Part shown: in pieces, positions 58,144 through 64,000 of the stretch | Layout: every line of letters starts with the position of its first letter | Position numbering within the stretch: position 1 is the stretch's first letter | NCBI RefSeq assembly: GCF_014897985.1 | Contig: NZ_JABUZA010000015.1 | Coordinates: forward strand, 1 to 64,000 | DNA length: 64,000 bases | Origin: Halomonas colorata | GTDB lineage: Bacteria > Pseudomonadota > Gammaproteobacteria > Pseudomonadales > Halomonadaceae | Direction: 5' to 3' | Program-made: the position numbers and the translations under genes | The notes under the pieces: model-generated | Told to the model about the DNA's origin: nothing | Databases searched by the model: none | Seen by the model: only the letters and a program-made list of their open reading frames with translations

Positions 58144-59817
58144 ATGCTTACTCAGCTAGCGATTCAAGATTACGCCATTGTCGACCGCCTTGAGCTTGAC
58201 CTGACCCACGGCATGACCGCCATCACTGGGGAAACAGGTGCCGGCAAATCCATCCTGCTAGGGGCCCTTGGCCTGTGCCTTGGCGAACGCGCTGATGCGG
58301 GCAGTGTGCGCCACGGGCGTGAGCGCACCGATCTTTCTGCGCGCTTTGATATTCAGCGCCTGCCCGCGGCTGTCGAATGGCTGGCCGCTCGCGAACTGCC
58401 CACAGACGAGTGTCTGCTGCGCCGTGTGGTGACGGCAAGCGGGCGCTCAAAAGCATGGATTAACGGCCAGCCTGCAACGATCACCGACCTAAAATCCCTC
58501 GGCGAGCAGTTGATTCAGATACATGGTCAGCACGCTCATCAGGCGTTGATGCGCGAAGAAGTGCACCTGGCCCTGCTGGACGACTACGCTGGTTTGCATG
58601 AAGCGCGCAGCAAGCTATCAGAGACCTACCGCGAATGGCGCACCGCCCGGCGGCGGCTTAAAAAACTCAGTGAAGAAGGTAGCGAGGTAGAGGCCAAGCG
58701 CCAACTGTTGCGCTACCAGTTAGAAGAGCTGGACCAGTTAAGCCTCGGCGAAAGCGAACTGCAGACGCTGGAAGAAGAGCAGCAAACGCTTGCCCACGCC
58801 GAAGAAACCCTGCGTGAAACGCAGCTTGCTGCCGACTGCTGCGCAAGCGACGACGGCGGCGCGCTGTCACTTCTCAATCAGGCCTATGCCCACTTGAGCG
58901 CCCTACCGGGTAGCGATAAAGGCATGCTGGCCAATACGCTTGCCATGCTGGGCGATGCGCGTATTCAAGTGGAAGAAGCCGCCAGCGAGCTGCACCGCTT
59001 TGCCAGCACCACTGAGCTTGACCCTGAGCGTTTAGCCTGGGTGGACGAGCGTCTGGCCGATATCCATCGCGTAGCGCGTAAGCATCACGTGGCGCCAGAA
59101 GAAGTCTGCACGTTGCATACAGAACTTCAGCAGGAAGTGGCTCAGCTAGAAGCCAGCGATGATGACCTTGAGGCGCTGGGCAACCAGGTGGCCGAGTGCC
59201 GTGAACGCTACCGCAGCGACGCGAAGAAGATCAGCGAGGCCCGCCAAAAGGCAGCCCTGCGCCTAGGTAAGGAAGTACAGCAACAGTTGGCTTTCTTGGC
59301 GATGGGTAAGGCACGCTTTGAGGTGGCGGTTTCCGCTCGTGAAACGCCGACACCTGAAGGCCTGGATAGCGTGCAGTTTTTAATTAGCGCCAACCCAGGC
59401 CAGCCTGCACGCCCGTTAGCCAAGGTTGCCTCTGGGGGTGAGCTTTCGCGCATTAGCTTGGCGATTCAAGTGGTAGCAGCCTCACACTCGACCATTCCAA
59501 GCCTGGTATTTGATGAAGTGGATGTGGGCATTTCAGGTGCCACGGCGGAAATCGTCGGTCAGTTGCTGCGCAAGCTGGGCGAAAATGGTCAGGTAATGAC
59601 CGTCACACACTTACCCCAAGTGGCGGCCCAAGCGCATCAACATTTGCATATAGAAAAGCATGCCAAACGCGATACCACCCTTACCCACATGGCGTTACTC
59701 GACGAGCGTGGCCGCATCAGCGAGCTTGCCCGTATGCTGGGCGGGGTGAAGCTTTCCGACCAAACGCTGGCGCACGCTCGCGAAATGCTGCATGCCAGCC
59801 AGCGCCCACCGCATTAA
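58144..59817 (+). CDS. recN: DNA repair protein RecN
   Basis: SMC-like ATPase for double-strand break repair, 557 residues. Walker A GETGAGKS is at 29-36 and the Q-loop follows. Two long helices (about 150-330) form the coiled coil. The signature ASGGELSRISLAIQ and Walker B SLVFDEVDVGISGATAEIVGQLL (in part) lie near 430-480. The ATG at 58144 has a weak site (GGGGGCCTC). It is divergent from grpE with 229 bp between the coding regions. Confidence 0.96.
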   Translation: MLTQLAIQDYAIVDRLELDLTHGMTAITGETGAGKSILLGALGLCLGERADAGSVRHGRERTDLSARFDIQRLPAAVEWLAARELPTDECLLRRVVTASGRSKAWINGQPATITDLKSLGEQLIQIHGQHAHQALMREEVHLALLDDYAGLHEARSKLSETYREWRTARRRLKKLSEEGSEVEAKRQLLRYQLEELDQLSLGESELQTLEEEQQTLAHAEETLRETQLAADCCASDDGGALSLLNQAYAHLSALPGSDKGMLANTLAMLGDARIQVEEAASELHRFASTTELDPERLAWVDERLADIHRVARKHHVAPEEVCTLHTELQQEVAQLEASDDDLEALGNQVAECRERYRSDAKKISEARQKAALRLGKEVQQQLAFLAMGKARFEVAVSARETPTPEGLDSVQFLISANPGQPARPLAKVASGGELSRISLAIQVVAASHSTIPSLVFDEVDVGISGATAEIVGQLLRKLGENGQVMTVTHLPQVAAQAHQHLHIEKHAKRDTTLTHMALLDERGRISELARMLGGVKLSDQTLAHAREMLHASQRPPH

Positions 59818-59852
59818 TCGCACCTGCCTCATCGATAATTATTAGCCACGCA

Positions 59853-59903
59853 AAACACCCCCATTCCGCTTCCTGTCTAAACAGGGGCAGCATGGGGGTT
59901 TTA
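59853..59903. terminator. Bidirectional terminator between recN and fur
   Basis: ACCCCCAT (59857-59864) pairs with ATGGGGGT (59892-59899), with A and T runs outside and an inner CCTGT/ACAGG stem. It can serve both convergent genes. Confidence 0.85.
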
Positions 59904-59940
59904 GGCTGTGGCTAAAAAATAGCTGGCTGGGATTAGCCGT

Positions 59941-60393
59941 CTATTTTTTGTTGATCGACACGTTGACCTGGCGCGTTACGTCCGACCCACGAGGGCGCAC
60001 ATAAAGTACCAAGGCGTGATCGACCAGCTCATAGCCGTGCTCTTCGGCGATCTCTTGCTGACGTCGTTCGATGATGTCATCGAGAAACTCGATGATTTCA
60101 CCACTTTCTAGACACACCATATGGTCGTGATGGTCTTCTTGCGTCATCTCAAATACTGCATGGCCGCCGTCAAAATTATGACGAATTACTAAGCCTGCTG
60201 ATTCAAATTGCGTCAGCACGCGGTAAACGGTTGCCAAGCCAACATCCTCGCCCGCATCAATCAGTGTTTTATACACTTCTTCTGCGCTAAGGTGGTGTTG
60301 ACCCGAAGCATTTTCGAGAATCTGAAGGATCTTGACGCGCGGCAGGGTCACTTTCAGCCCGGCTTTGCGCAGTTCATGGTTCTGATCGGCCAT
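59941..60393 (-). CDS. fur: Ferric uptake regulator Fur
   Basis: Iron-responsive repressor of 150 residues: a winged helix (1-80, with GLATVYRVLTQFESAGLV) and a dimerisation/metal domain. The metal block is HHDHMVC (88-94) followed by LES, so the second cysteine of the E. coli CxxC is Ser97. As far as I recall the Pseudomonas protein also lacks the CxxC pair. It is divergent from bamE with 72 bp between the genes, the usual arrangement. Its likely target in the window is the box at 45877. Confidence 0.97.
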   Translation of the reverse strand: MADQNHELRKAGLKVTLPRVKILQILENASGQHHLSAEEVYKTLIDAGEDVGLATVYRVLTQFESAGLVIRHNFDGGHAVFEMTQEDHHDHMVCLESGEIIEFLDDIIERRQQEIAEEHGYELVDHALVLYVRPRGSDVTRQVNVSINKK

Positions 60394-60465
60394 GGTTGCT
60401 CTTCGCAGTAACAGGTTAGGTCGGGTATGATCGACCGAAACCACGATAGTGAAGAACAGGCTCAA

Positions 60466-60936
60466 ATGCAAAAATTGACTCGCATCATCACACTTTCCGT
60501 TGCCCTTACCGTCGTAAGTGGCTGTAGTTACGTTGGTGTTTACAAACGTGACATTCCGCAAGGCAACCTGGTGACTAAAGAAATGGTCAACCAGCTTCAG
60601 CCAGGCATGACCCAGGAGCAGGTTACCTATGTAATGGGTCGCCCGCTGCTGGAGGCGCCGTTTGATTCTAACCAATGGGATTATGTGTACCGCCTGGACG
60701 AAGCGTACGGTGGTGTTGAACAACGCCGCGTTACGCTGACGTTTGACCCGTCGGGCCGCTTATCCAATGTACAGCAGCAGGGCGATTTCTCGGGCGATAT
60801 CCCGGTCAGCACAGACACGGGGCTTGGGCCTGCTCTAGAAGGCGCTGACCCGCTAGACGCGCTTCCCCAAGAGAGGATTCGGACGCAAACGCCTGAAACG
60901 GCACCTGCGCCTCAGCCCATCCTGCGTTCCGAGTAA
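60466..60936 (+). CDS. bamE: Outer membrane assembly lipoprotein BamE
   Basis: SmpA/OmlA-type lipoprotein subunit of the BAM complex, 156 residues. The signal peptide ends in the lipobox VSGCS (Cys19 would be lipidated). The BamE fold shows the DIPQGNLVTKEMVNQLQPGMTQEQV, VMGRPLLEAPFDSNQWDYVYR and RRVTLTFDPSGRL blocks (in part). A tail of about 50 residues rich in Pro, Asp and Gln extends beyond the fold, longer than in E. coli (113 residues). A TATGAT at 60426 could be its -10. Its stop is 3 bp from the convergent rnfH stop. Confidence 0.95.
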   Translation: MQKLTRIITLSVALTVVSGCSYVGVYKRDIPQGNLVTKEMVNQLQPGMTQEQVTYVMGRPLLEAPFDSNQWDYVYRLDEAYGGVEQRRVTLTFDPSGRLSNVQQQGDFSGDIPVSTDTGLGPALEGADPLDALPQERIRTQTPETAPAPQPILRSE

Positions 60937-60939
60937 ACA

Positions 60940-61251
60940 TTACTGGCCGCTCGCTTGACGCTTTGCGCGCTCCAAACGGGCGGCCTTTGGGTCGATTTGC
61001 AGCGGGCGGTACACTTCAACGCGATCCCCGGCACGCAGCGTTTGCGTATCGGGGTTGCGCAGCGCCTTGCCAAAAATTCCCAGCGGCGCCTTAGTGAACG
61101 TATCTTCAGGCAGCTCGGGAAAGAGCTGTGGCAAATTGGCCAACGCCACGGCATGGCGCGCGGTCGTGCCCTGAGGCACCTGTAAGGCCACCAGACGCTG
61201 TTTGGCGGGCAATGCAAAGGCTATCTCTACCGGCAGGCTGTTATCGCCCAT
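60940..61251 (-). CDS. RnfH family ubiquitin-like protein
   Basis: A 103-residue beta-grasp protein of the RnfH/YfjF family (also called RatB). PVEIAFALPAKQRLVALQVPQGTT and DRVEVYRPLQIDPKAARLERAK (in part) are the typical start and end. The function is unclear. It overlaps the end of ratA by 11 bases, with the ATG inside the ratA tail, as the pair usually does. Confidence 0.9.
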   Translation of the reverse strand: MGDNSLPVEIAFALPAKQRLVALQVPQGTTARHAVALANLPQLFPELPEDTFTKAPLGIFGKALRNPDTQTLRAGDRVEVYRPLQIDPKAARLERAKRQASGQ

Positions 61252-61675
61252 ACAGCTCGTCAGCGCGCTTGGTGAAGGCATCTACTAATTGGCCAGCAAT
61301 TTGCTGGAACAGACGCCCAAAAGCCATGCTTAATAGACGGCTGGCAAATTCAAACTCCATTTCCAGGCTGACTTTGCAGGCATTATCCCCCATCGGGGTA
61401 AACAGCCAGCGCCCTTTTAAGCGTTTAAACGGCCCTTTCACCAGCGACATTTCAATTTGTTCTGGTGTAAACAGGTCATTACGCGTTGTGATGGTTTGCT
61501 CCACCCCCGCGCGACCCAGAGTCATTTCCCCGATTAAATGGGTTTCGTCACGCTCAAGTAAGCGTGCCCGACTGCAGCCCGGCAAAAACTCGGGGTAGCG
61601 TTCGAAATCGTTGACCAGATCGAACATTTGCTGGGGGGTGTGCCGCACCAAGGCGGAACGATTGACGGTTGGCAT
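61241..61675 (-). CDS. ratA: RatA/COQ10-type START-domain protein
   Basis: A 144-residue SRPBCC protein. In E. coli it was described as a 50S-binding inhibitor of subunit joining; relatives (COQ10) bind ubiquinone. Blocks are FDLVNDFERYPEFLPGCSRARLLERD and LVKGPFKRLKGRWLFTPMGDNACKVSLEMEFEF (in part). GGAGAGG precedes the ATG at 61675, and MPTVNRSALV is the normal start. It is divergent from smpB. Confidence 0.92.
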   Translation of the reverse strand: MPTVNRSALVRHTPQQMFDLVNDFERYPEFLPGCSRARLLERDETHLIGEMTLGRAGVEQTITTRNDLFTPEQIEMSLVKGPFKRLKGRWLFTPMGDNACKVSLEMEFEFASRLLSMAFGRLFQQIAGQLVDAFTKRADELYGR

Positions 61676-61734
61676 TGACCTCTCCGCTGACTTCACAGTG
61701 CCCAAAGCGTATCATGGGAAACATTTTTTCAGAC

Positions 61735-61764
61735 CTTGAATGGTATCACGCCTCCCCATATAAC
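61735..61764 (+). promoter_or_regulatory. smpB promoter, sigma-70 and sigma-32-like overlapping
   Basis: TTGAAT (61736-61741) and TATAAC (61759-61764) are 17 bp apart. The same DNA reads CTTGAAT (61735-61741), 12 bp, CCCCATAT (61754-61761), which fits the heat-shock consensus nearly as well as the grpE promoter. The smpB ATG is 38 bp further. Confidence 0.65.
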
Positions 61765-61801
61765 GAAGGGGGTGCCACTGACAGATTACAGATGAGGTTT
61801 C

Positions 61802-62293
61802 ATGGCCACTAAGAAAGGTAACAGTAAGGGCCCCGGCAGCAGCGTTATTGCCCAGAACAAGAAGGCACGGTTTGAGTACCATATTGACGAAACCTTCGAG
61901 GCAGGTCTTGCGCTCGCGGGTTGGGAAGTCAAAAGCCTGCGCGCCGGTAAAGCCCAGCTCACCGACACCTATATTTTGGTGCGCAACGGCGAGGCGTTTT
62001 TATTGGGTAGTCATATCATGCCGCTCAACACGGCAAGCACCCATGAAATAGCCGACCCCACGCGTACCCGTAAATTGTTGTTGCATCGTAAAGAAATAGC
62101 CAAAATCTTTTCGATTACCCAAGATAAGGGCCACACCTGCGTGCCGCTCAAACTCTACTGGAAGCGCAATAAAGTAAAGTGTGAATTGGCGCTGGTGACC
62201 GGCAAACAGTTGCATGACAAGCGGGCAACAGAAAAAGATCGTGACTGGAGCCGTCAAAAAGGACGAATTATGCGGGAACATAACAAGGCATAA
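61802..62293 (+). CDS. smpB: SsrA-binding protein SmpB
   Basis: Brings tmRNA to stalled ribosomes. The 163-residue protein has an OB fold with [35 protein letters not shown] (in part), SHIMPLN and LLLHRKEI. The basic C-terminal tail [20 protein letters not shown] enters the mRNA channel. Its RNA partner ssrA starts 45 bp after the stop, so the whole trans-translation system is here. Confidence 0.98.
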   Translation: MATKKGNSKGPGSSVIAQNKKARFEYHIDETFEAGLALAGWEVKSLRAGKAQLTDTYILVRNGEAFLLGSHIMPLNTASTHEIADPTRTRKLLLHRKEIAKIFSITQDKGHTCVPLKLYWKRNKVKCELALVTGKQLHDKRATEKDRDWSRQKGRIMREHNKA

Positions 62294-62294
62294 C

Positions 62295-62323
62295 TGGTCA
62301 ATCAGGTGTGAGCACGTTAGAAT
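62295..62323 (+). promoter_or_regulatory. Candidate ssrA promoter
   Basis: TGGTCA (62295-62300) and TAGAAT (62318-62323) are 17 bp apart, with a GC-rich following segment. The -10 sits in the loop region of an inverted repeat (GTGAGCA/TGCTCAC, about 62307-62329). Mature tmRNA starts at about 62339. Confidence 0.5.
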
Positions 62324-62338
62324 GCTCACCTGTAATAA

Positions 62339-62716
62339 GGGGGCGACATGGTTTCGACGCCGGTGACAACCCTTGCGGTGCATGCCGAGAGCGTGATGTA
62401 TCTCGTAAATCCCACATCACGAAAAATAGTCGCAAATGACGAAAACTACGCTCAAGGCGCGCTAGCAGCTTAAACTGTTAGCTTCTTGTCTGGCCCCAAG
62501 GTGATGTGCCTATTCATCATTGAGGGGATACGAGCTAAAGCTGATAGGACCGCGTTTGGTGGTGTCTTCTCGCCAAGCGTTAAACTTTAGAAGGCTCGCG
62601 TTGCTGAATCCTGATCGTCGGAGTCAGTGGCGTTAAAACAAATGACGAAATCTAAGCATGTAGAGCCAATAGGCGCGTGCTGGCGGACGCGGGTTCAATT
62701 CCCGCCGCCTCCACCA
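62339..62716 (+). ncRNA. ssrA: Transfer-messenger RNA (tmRNA)
   Basis: About 378 nt. The 5' end GGGGGCG pairs with the 3' CGCCTCC, followed by ACCA (one G-T pair), forming the tRNA-like acceptor; GGTTCAATTCCCGCC is the T-arm. The resume frame starts at GCA 62432 and encodes ANDENYAQGALAA, stop at 62471-62473. The tag keeps the ALAA degradation end but is three residues longer than the E. coli ANDENYALAA. Confidence 0.97.
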
Positions 62717-62732
62717 GACACCCCTACAAATC

Positions 62733-62757
62733 AAGCACCTAACGGTGCTTTTTTTGT
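62733..62757 (+). terminator. Terminator of ssrA
   Basis: A 7-bp stem AAGCACC/GGTGCTT (62733-62739 with 62744-62750) with TAAC loop is followed by TTTTTTG. Confidence 0.92.
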
Positions 62758-62781
62758 ATCTATAGTCAGTGTTTGTATTAG

Positions 62782-63180
62782 CTACCTGACGCAGCTTAGG
62801 TCGCCCTCTTCGCAGTTGGCATGCTCTTGCAGTCTTTGCGTGCGCGCTTTAGTGAGTGCTTCAAGACAACCATTGCGTACCATAGGCTGGGCGCTACCGC
62901 CTTCTACCGCGCTACTCTCGAACGCACATTCGACGTCACGAAAACCAATCCACTTGCGCTGGGCCGCTCTGAGCTTTTCAAGTGACGCCCCATTATTCTC
63001 AAGCCTTCCGATCAATGCCTGATAAGCCTCGTTAAGCTCATCATCAGCCATTTGGTATGTTTGCGCCGAGCACTGGGTCATTTCCATCTGTGTTTCAGGG
63101 CTATCACACTCTTCATTGGCGCTTACCCAGCCGCTGAAAATCAAAAGCCCCACGCCTGTCCATAGTGACCATAATCGCAT
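62782..63180 (-). CDS. LprI/DUF1311 family exported protein
   Basis: A 132-residue protein with a signal peptide (WSLWTGVGLLIFSGWVSA, cut near residue 21). The LprI N-terminal domain pattern is CDSPETQMEMTQCSAQTYQMADDELNEAY (in part), then LRAAQRKWIGFRDVECAFES and a final Cys pair. Six cysteines suggest disulfides in the periplasm. The family includes lysozyme-inhibitor-like proteins, but most members have no tested role. Confidence 0.85.
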   Translation of the reverse strand: MRLWSLWTGVGLLIFSGWVSANEECDSPETQMEMTQCSAQTYQMADDELNEAYQALIGRLENNGASLEKLRAAQRKWIGFRDVECAFESSAVEGGSAQPMVRNGCLEALTKARTQRLQEHANCEEGDLSCVR

Positions 63181-63273
63181 CGTGATACCTATCGCTGGTT
63201 AATAAAGCCAAAGCGGCAACATTCGTTTTGTCTGTATTACAGATTAGCTTTTTTTCATGCTCTCATAACAGCA

Positions 63274-63299
63274 AGACGCCAGCATTTCTGCTGGCGTCT
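63274..63299 (-). terminator. Hairpin after zinT
   Basis: A perfect 11-bp stem AGACGCCAGCA/TGCTGGCGTCT (63274-63284 with 63289-63299) and a TTTC loop lie 30 bp past the zinT stop. The T-run is poor on the minus strand. Confidence 0.7.
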
Positions 63300-63329
63300 A
63301 TAACGAACTATTAAAAAGGTGGCTCGATC

Positions 63330-64000
63330 TTAGTGCGCGATCATTTCTTCGACGATTTCATCACCGTTTAACTCAGACGGGTAGTACGTCGGCCAGTGAG
63401 TGACCTCTTCCAGCAGCGCTTCGCGGTCATCACCCCAGTAAAGATGGAAGTGGTGCGCATCGGTTGGGTAGATATCGTGGTCGCTAAATTGAATGTACTG
63501 AGGAAGATTGTCAGCGGCGTCCTCGCCCTCTAGTTCGAAAATAAACCGTACGCCGCGGTTGCCTGCTTTGTAGGTTAAAATCTCGTAGCCATCATATTGA
63601 TACTCGCCCGTGTTCTCTTCACCATTTTCGTAGAACGTGACGTTATTGTCTTCGATAACGATACGGTCAACCGCTGTTTGGTAACCGGTATCGTAGTACT
63701 CCTTGTACTCTTCCGCCGTTTTATCGCCATGCTCGGCTTTGTGGGCAAACACTTCATCCAGCGTGCCATCTTCTAGATAGGGATAAACGGACTGCCAATC
63801 ACCTTCCCAATCAGAAAGCGGGCGGTCCGCCACCTGGTCATCACTAAAATGCCCCGAATTGATATCGCTGTTGTGATCATGTCCGTGGTCGTGCGAATGG
63901 TCATGGCCATGAGAGTGGTCGTGTGAATGATCATGTGAGTGGCTATGATCATGGTCGTGGTGTTCATGCTTGTCATCTGCAACCACCGACTGAATACCTG
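63330..64000 (-). CDS. zinT: ZinT-family zinc-binding protein, 5' end outside window
   Basis: Periplasmic metal-binding protein of the ZinT/YodA family; the reading frame stays open to the window edge, so the start and most of the signal peptide are missing (visible residues begin GIQSVVADDK, probably near the cleavage site). A His/Asp/Ser-rich tract of about 32 residues follows. The calycin-like domain comes next: LSDWEGDWQSVYPYLEDG, DGYEILTYKAGNRGVRFIFE, PQYIQFSDHDIYP, HHFHLYWGDD and WPTYYPSELNGDEIVEEMIAH (in part), all close to E. coli ZinT. It likely hands zinc to ZnuA. A Zur site would lie outside the window. Confidence 0.92.
   Translation of the reverse strand, partial: GIQSVVADDKHEHHDHDHSHSHDHSHDHSHGHDHSHDHGHDHNSDINSGHFSDDQVADRPLSDWEGDWQSVYPYLEDGTLDEVFAHKAEHGDKTAEEYKEYYDTGYQTAVDRIVIEDNNVTFYENGEENTGEYQYDGYEILTYKAGNRGVRFIFELEGEDAADNLPQYIQFSDHDIYPTDAHHFHLYWGDDREALLEEVTHWPTYYPSELNGDEIVEEMIAH

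Noticed and set aside
60940..61675. ratA-rnfH as a toxin-antitoxin pair
   Set aside because: The pair is a widespread conserved neighbour set; RnfH is not known as an antidote and RatA relatives bind quinone, so no addiction module is claimed.

Overview
The window is a gammaproteobacterial chromosome segment, most likely from a Halomonas/Vreelandella-type organism (Oceanospirillales). The protein families, the carA-carB, cbrA-cbrB and nusA-infB neighbourhoods, the moderately high G+C and the acidic-rich proteins all point that way. The gene order follows, almost gene for gene, blocks that I know from Pseudomonas aeruginosa: tyrS next to an rRNA operon, yggS-proC-yggT-metX-metW, then dksA-gluQ-cbrA-cbrB-crcZ-pcnB-folK-panBCD, pnp to carA-dapB, and grpE-dnaK-dnaJ, recN, fur, bamE, rnfH, ratA, smpB. 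I see no insertion sequence, prophage, CRISPR array or plasmid marker; nearly everything is core genome.

Layout. 1-237: tandem strong promoters on the minus strand that fire off the left edge, very probably into a 16S rRNA gene. 238-2694: tyrS and anmK. 2699-2816: a scrap that looks like the first codons of pilT. 2846-6885: yggS, proC, yggT, metX, metW. 6826-8768 (minus): sfsA and an aminotransferase. 8966-14856: dksA, gluQ, a small membrane protein, and the CbrA/CbrB carbon-control two-component system. 14857-15693: a long non-coding stretch with a sigma-54 promoter, a CbrB-like palindrome, eight A-rich CA motifs and a terminator, i.e. a CrcZ-like Hfq/Crc-sequestering sRNA. 15694-19869: pcnB, folK, panB, panC, panD. 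20112-22546: an acetyl-CoA acetyltransferase and an MFS efflux permease, which break the Pseudomonas-like order.

22688-32504 (minus) is the RNA and translation block, transcribed right to left: secG, tRNA-Leu(GAG), then initiator tRNA-fMet with its own promoter, rimP, nusA, infB, rbfA, truB, rpsO and pnp. 32509-38565 (minus): tpiA, glmM, folP, ftsH, rlmE. yhbY diverges at 38713. 39179-45291 (minus): dapB, carA, carB, greA. 45414-53838 is the main accessory island: a DUF2218 protein, a three-gene iron-complex ABC transporter behind a Fur-like box, a three-subunit gluconate-dehydrogenase-type enzyme (Tat subunit, GMC flavoprotein, triheme cytochrome c) and an EamA exporter. 53922-57914: dnaJ, dnaK, grpE behind a sigma-32 promoter, back to back with recN under a LexA-type box. 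59941-62716: fur, bamE, rnfH, ratA, smpB (with a second sigma-32-like promoter) and the tmRNA gene ssrA. The window ends with an LprI-type protein and a 5'-truncated zinT.

The best lead is the CbrAB-CrcZ module outside Pseudomonas. A second theme is that many intergenic spacers carry decayed direct duplications with periods of 12 to 25 bp, each locus with its own unit. Start codons were re-chosen from ribosome-binding sites and family N-termini where the longest frame was clearly too long.
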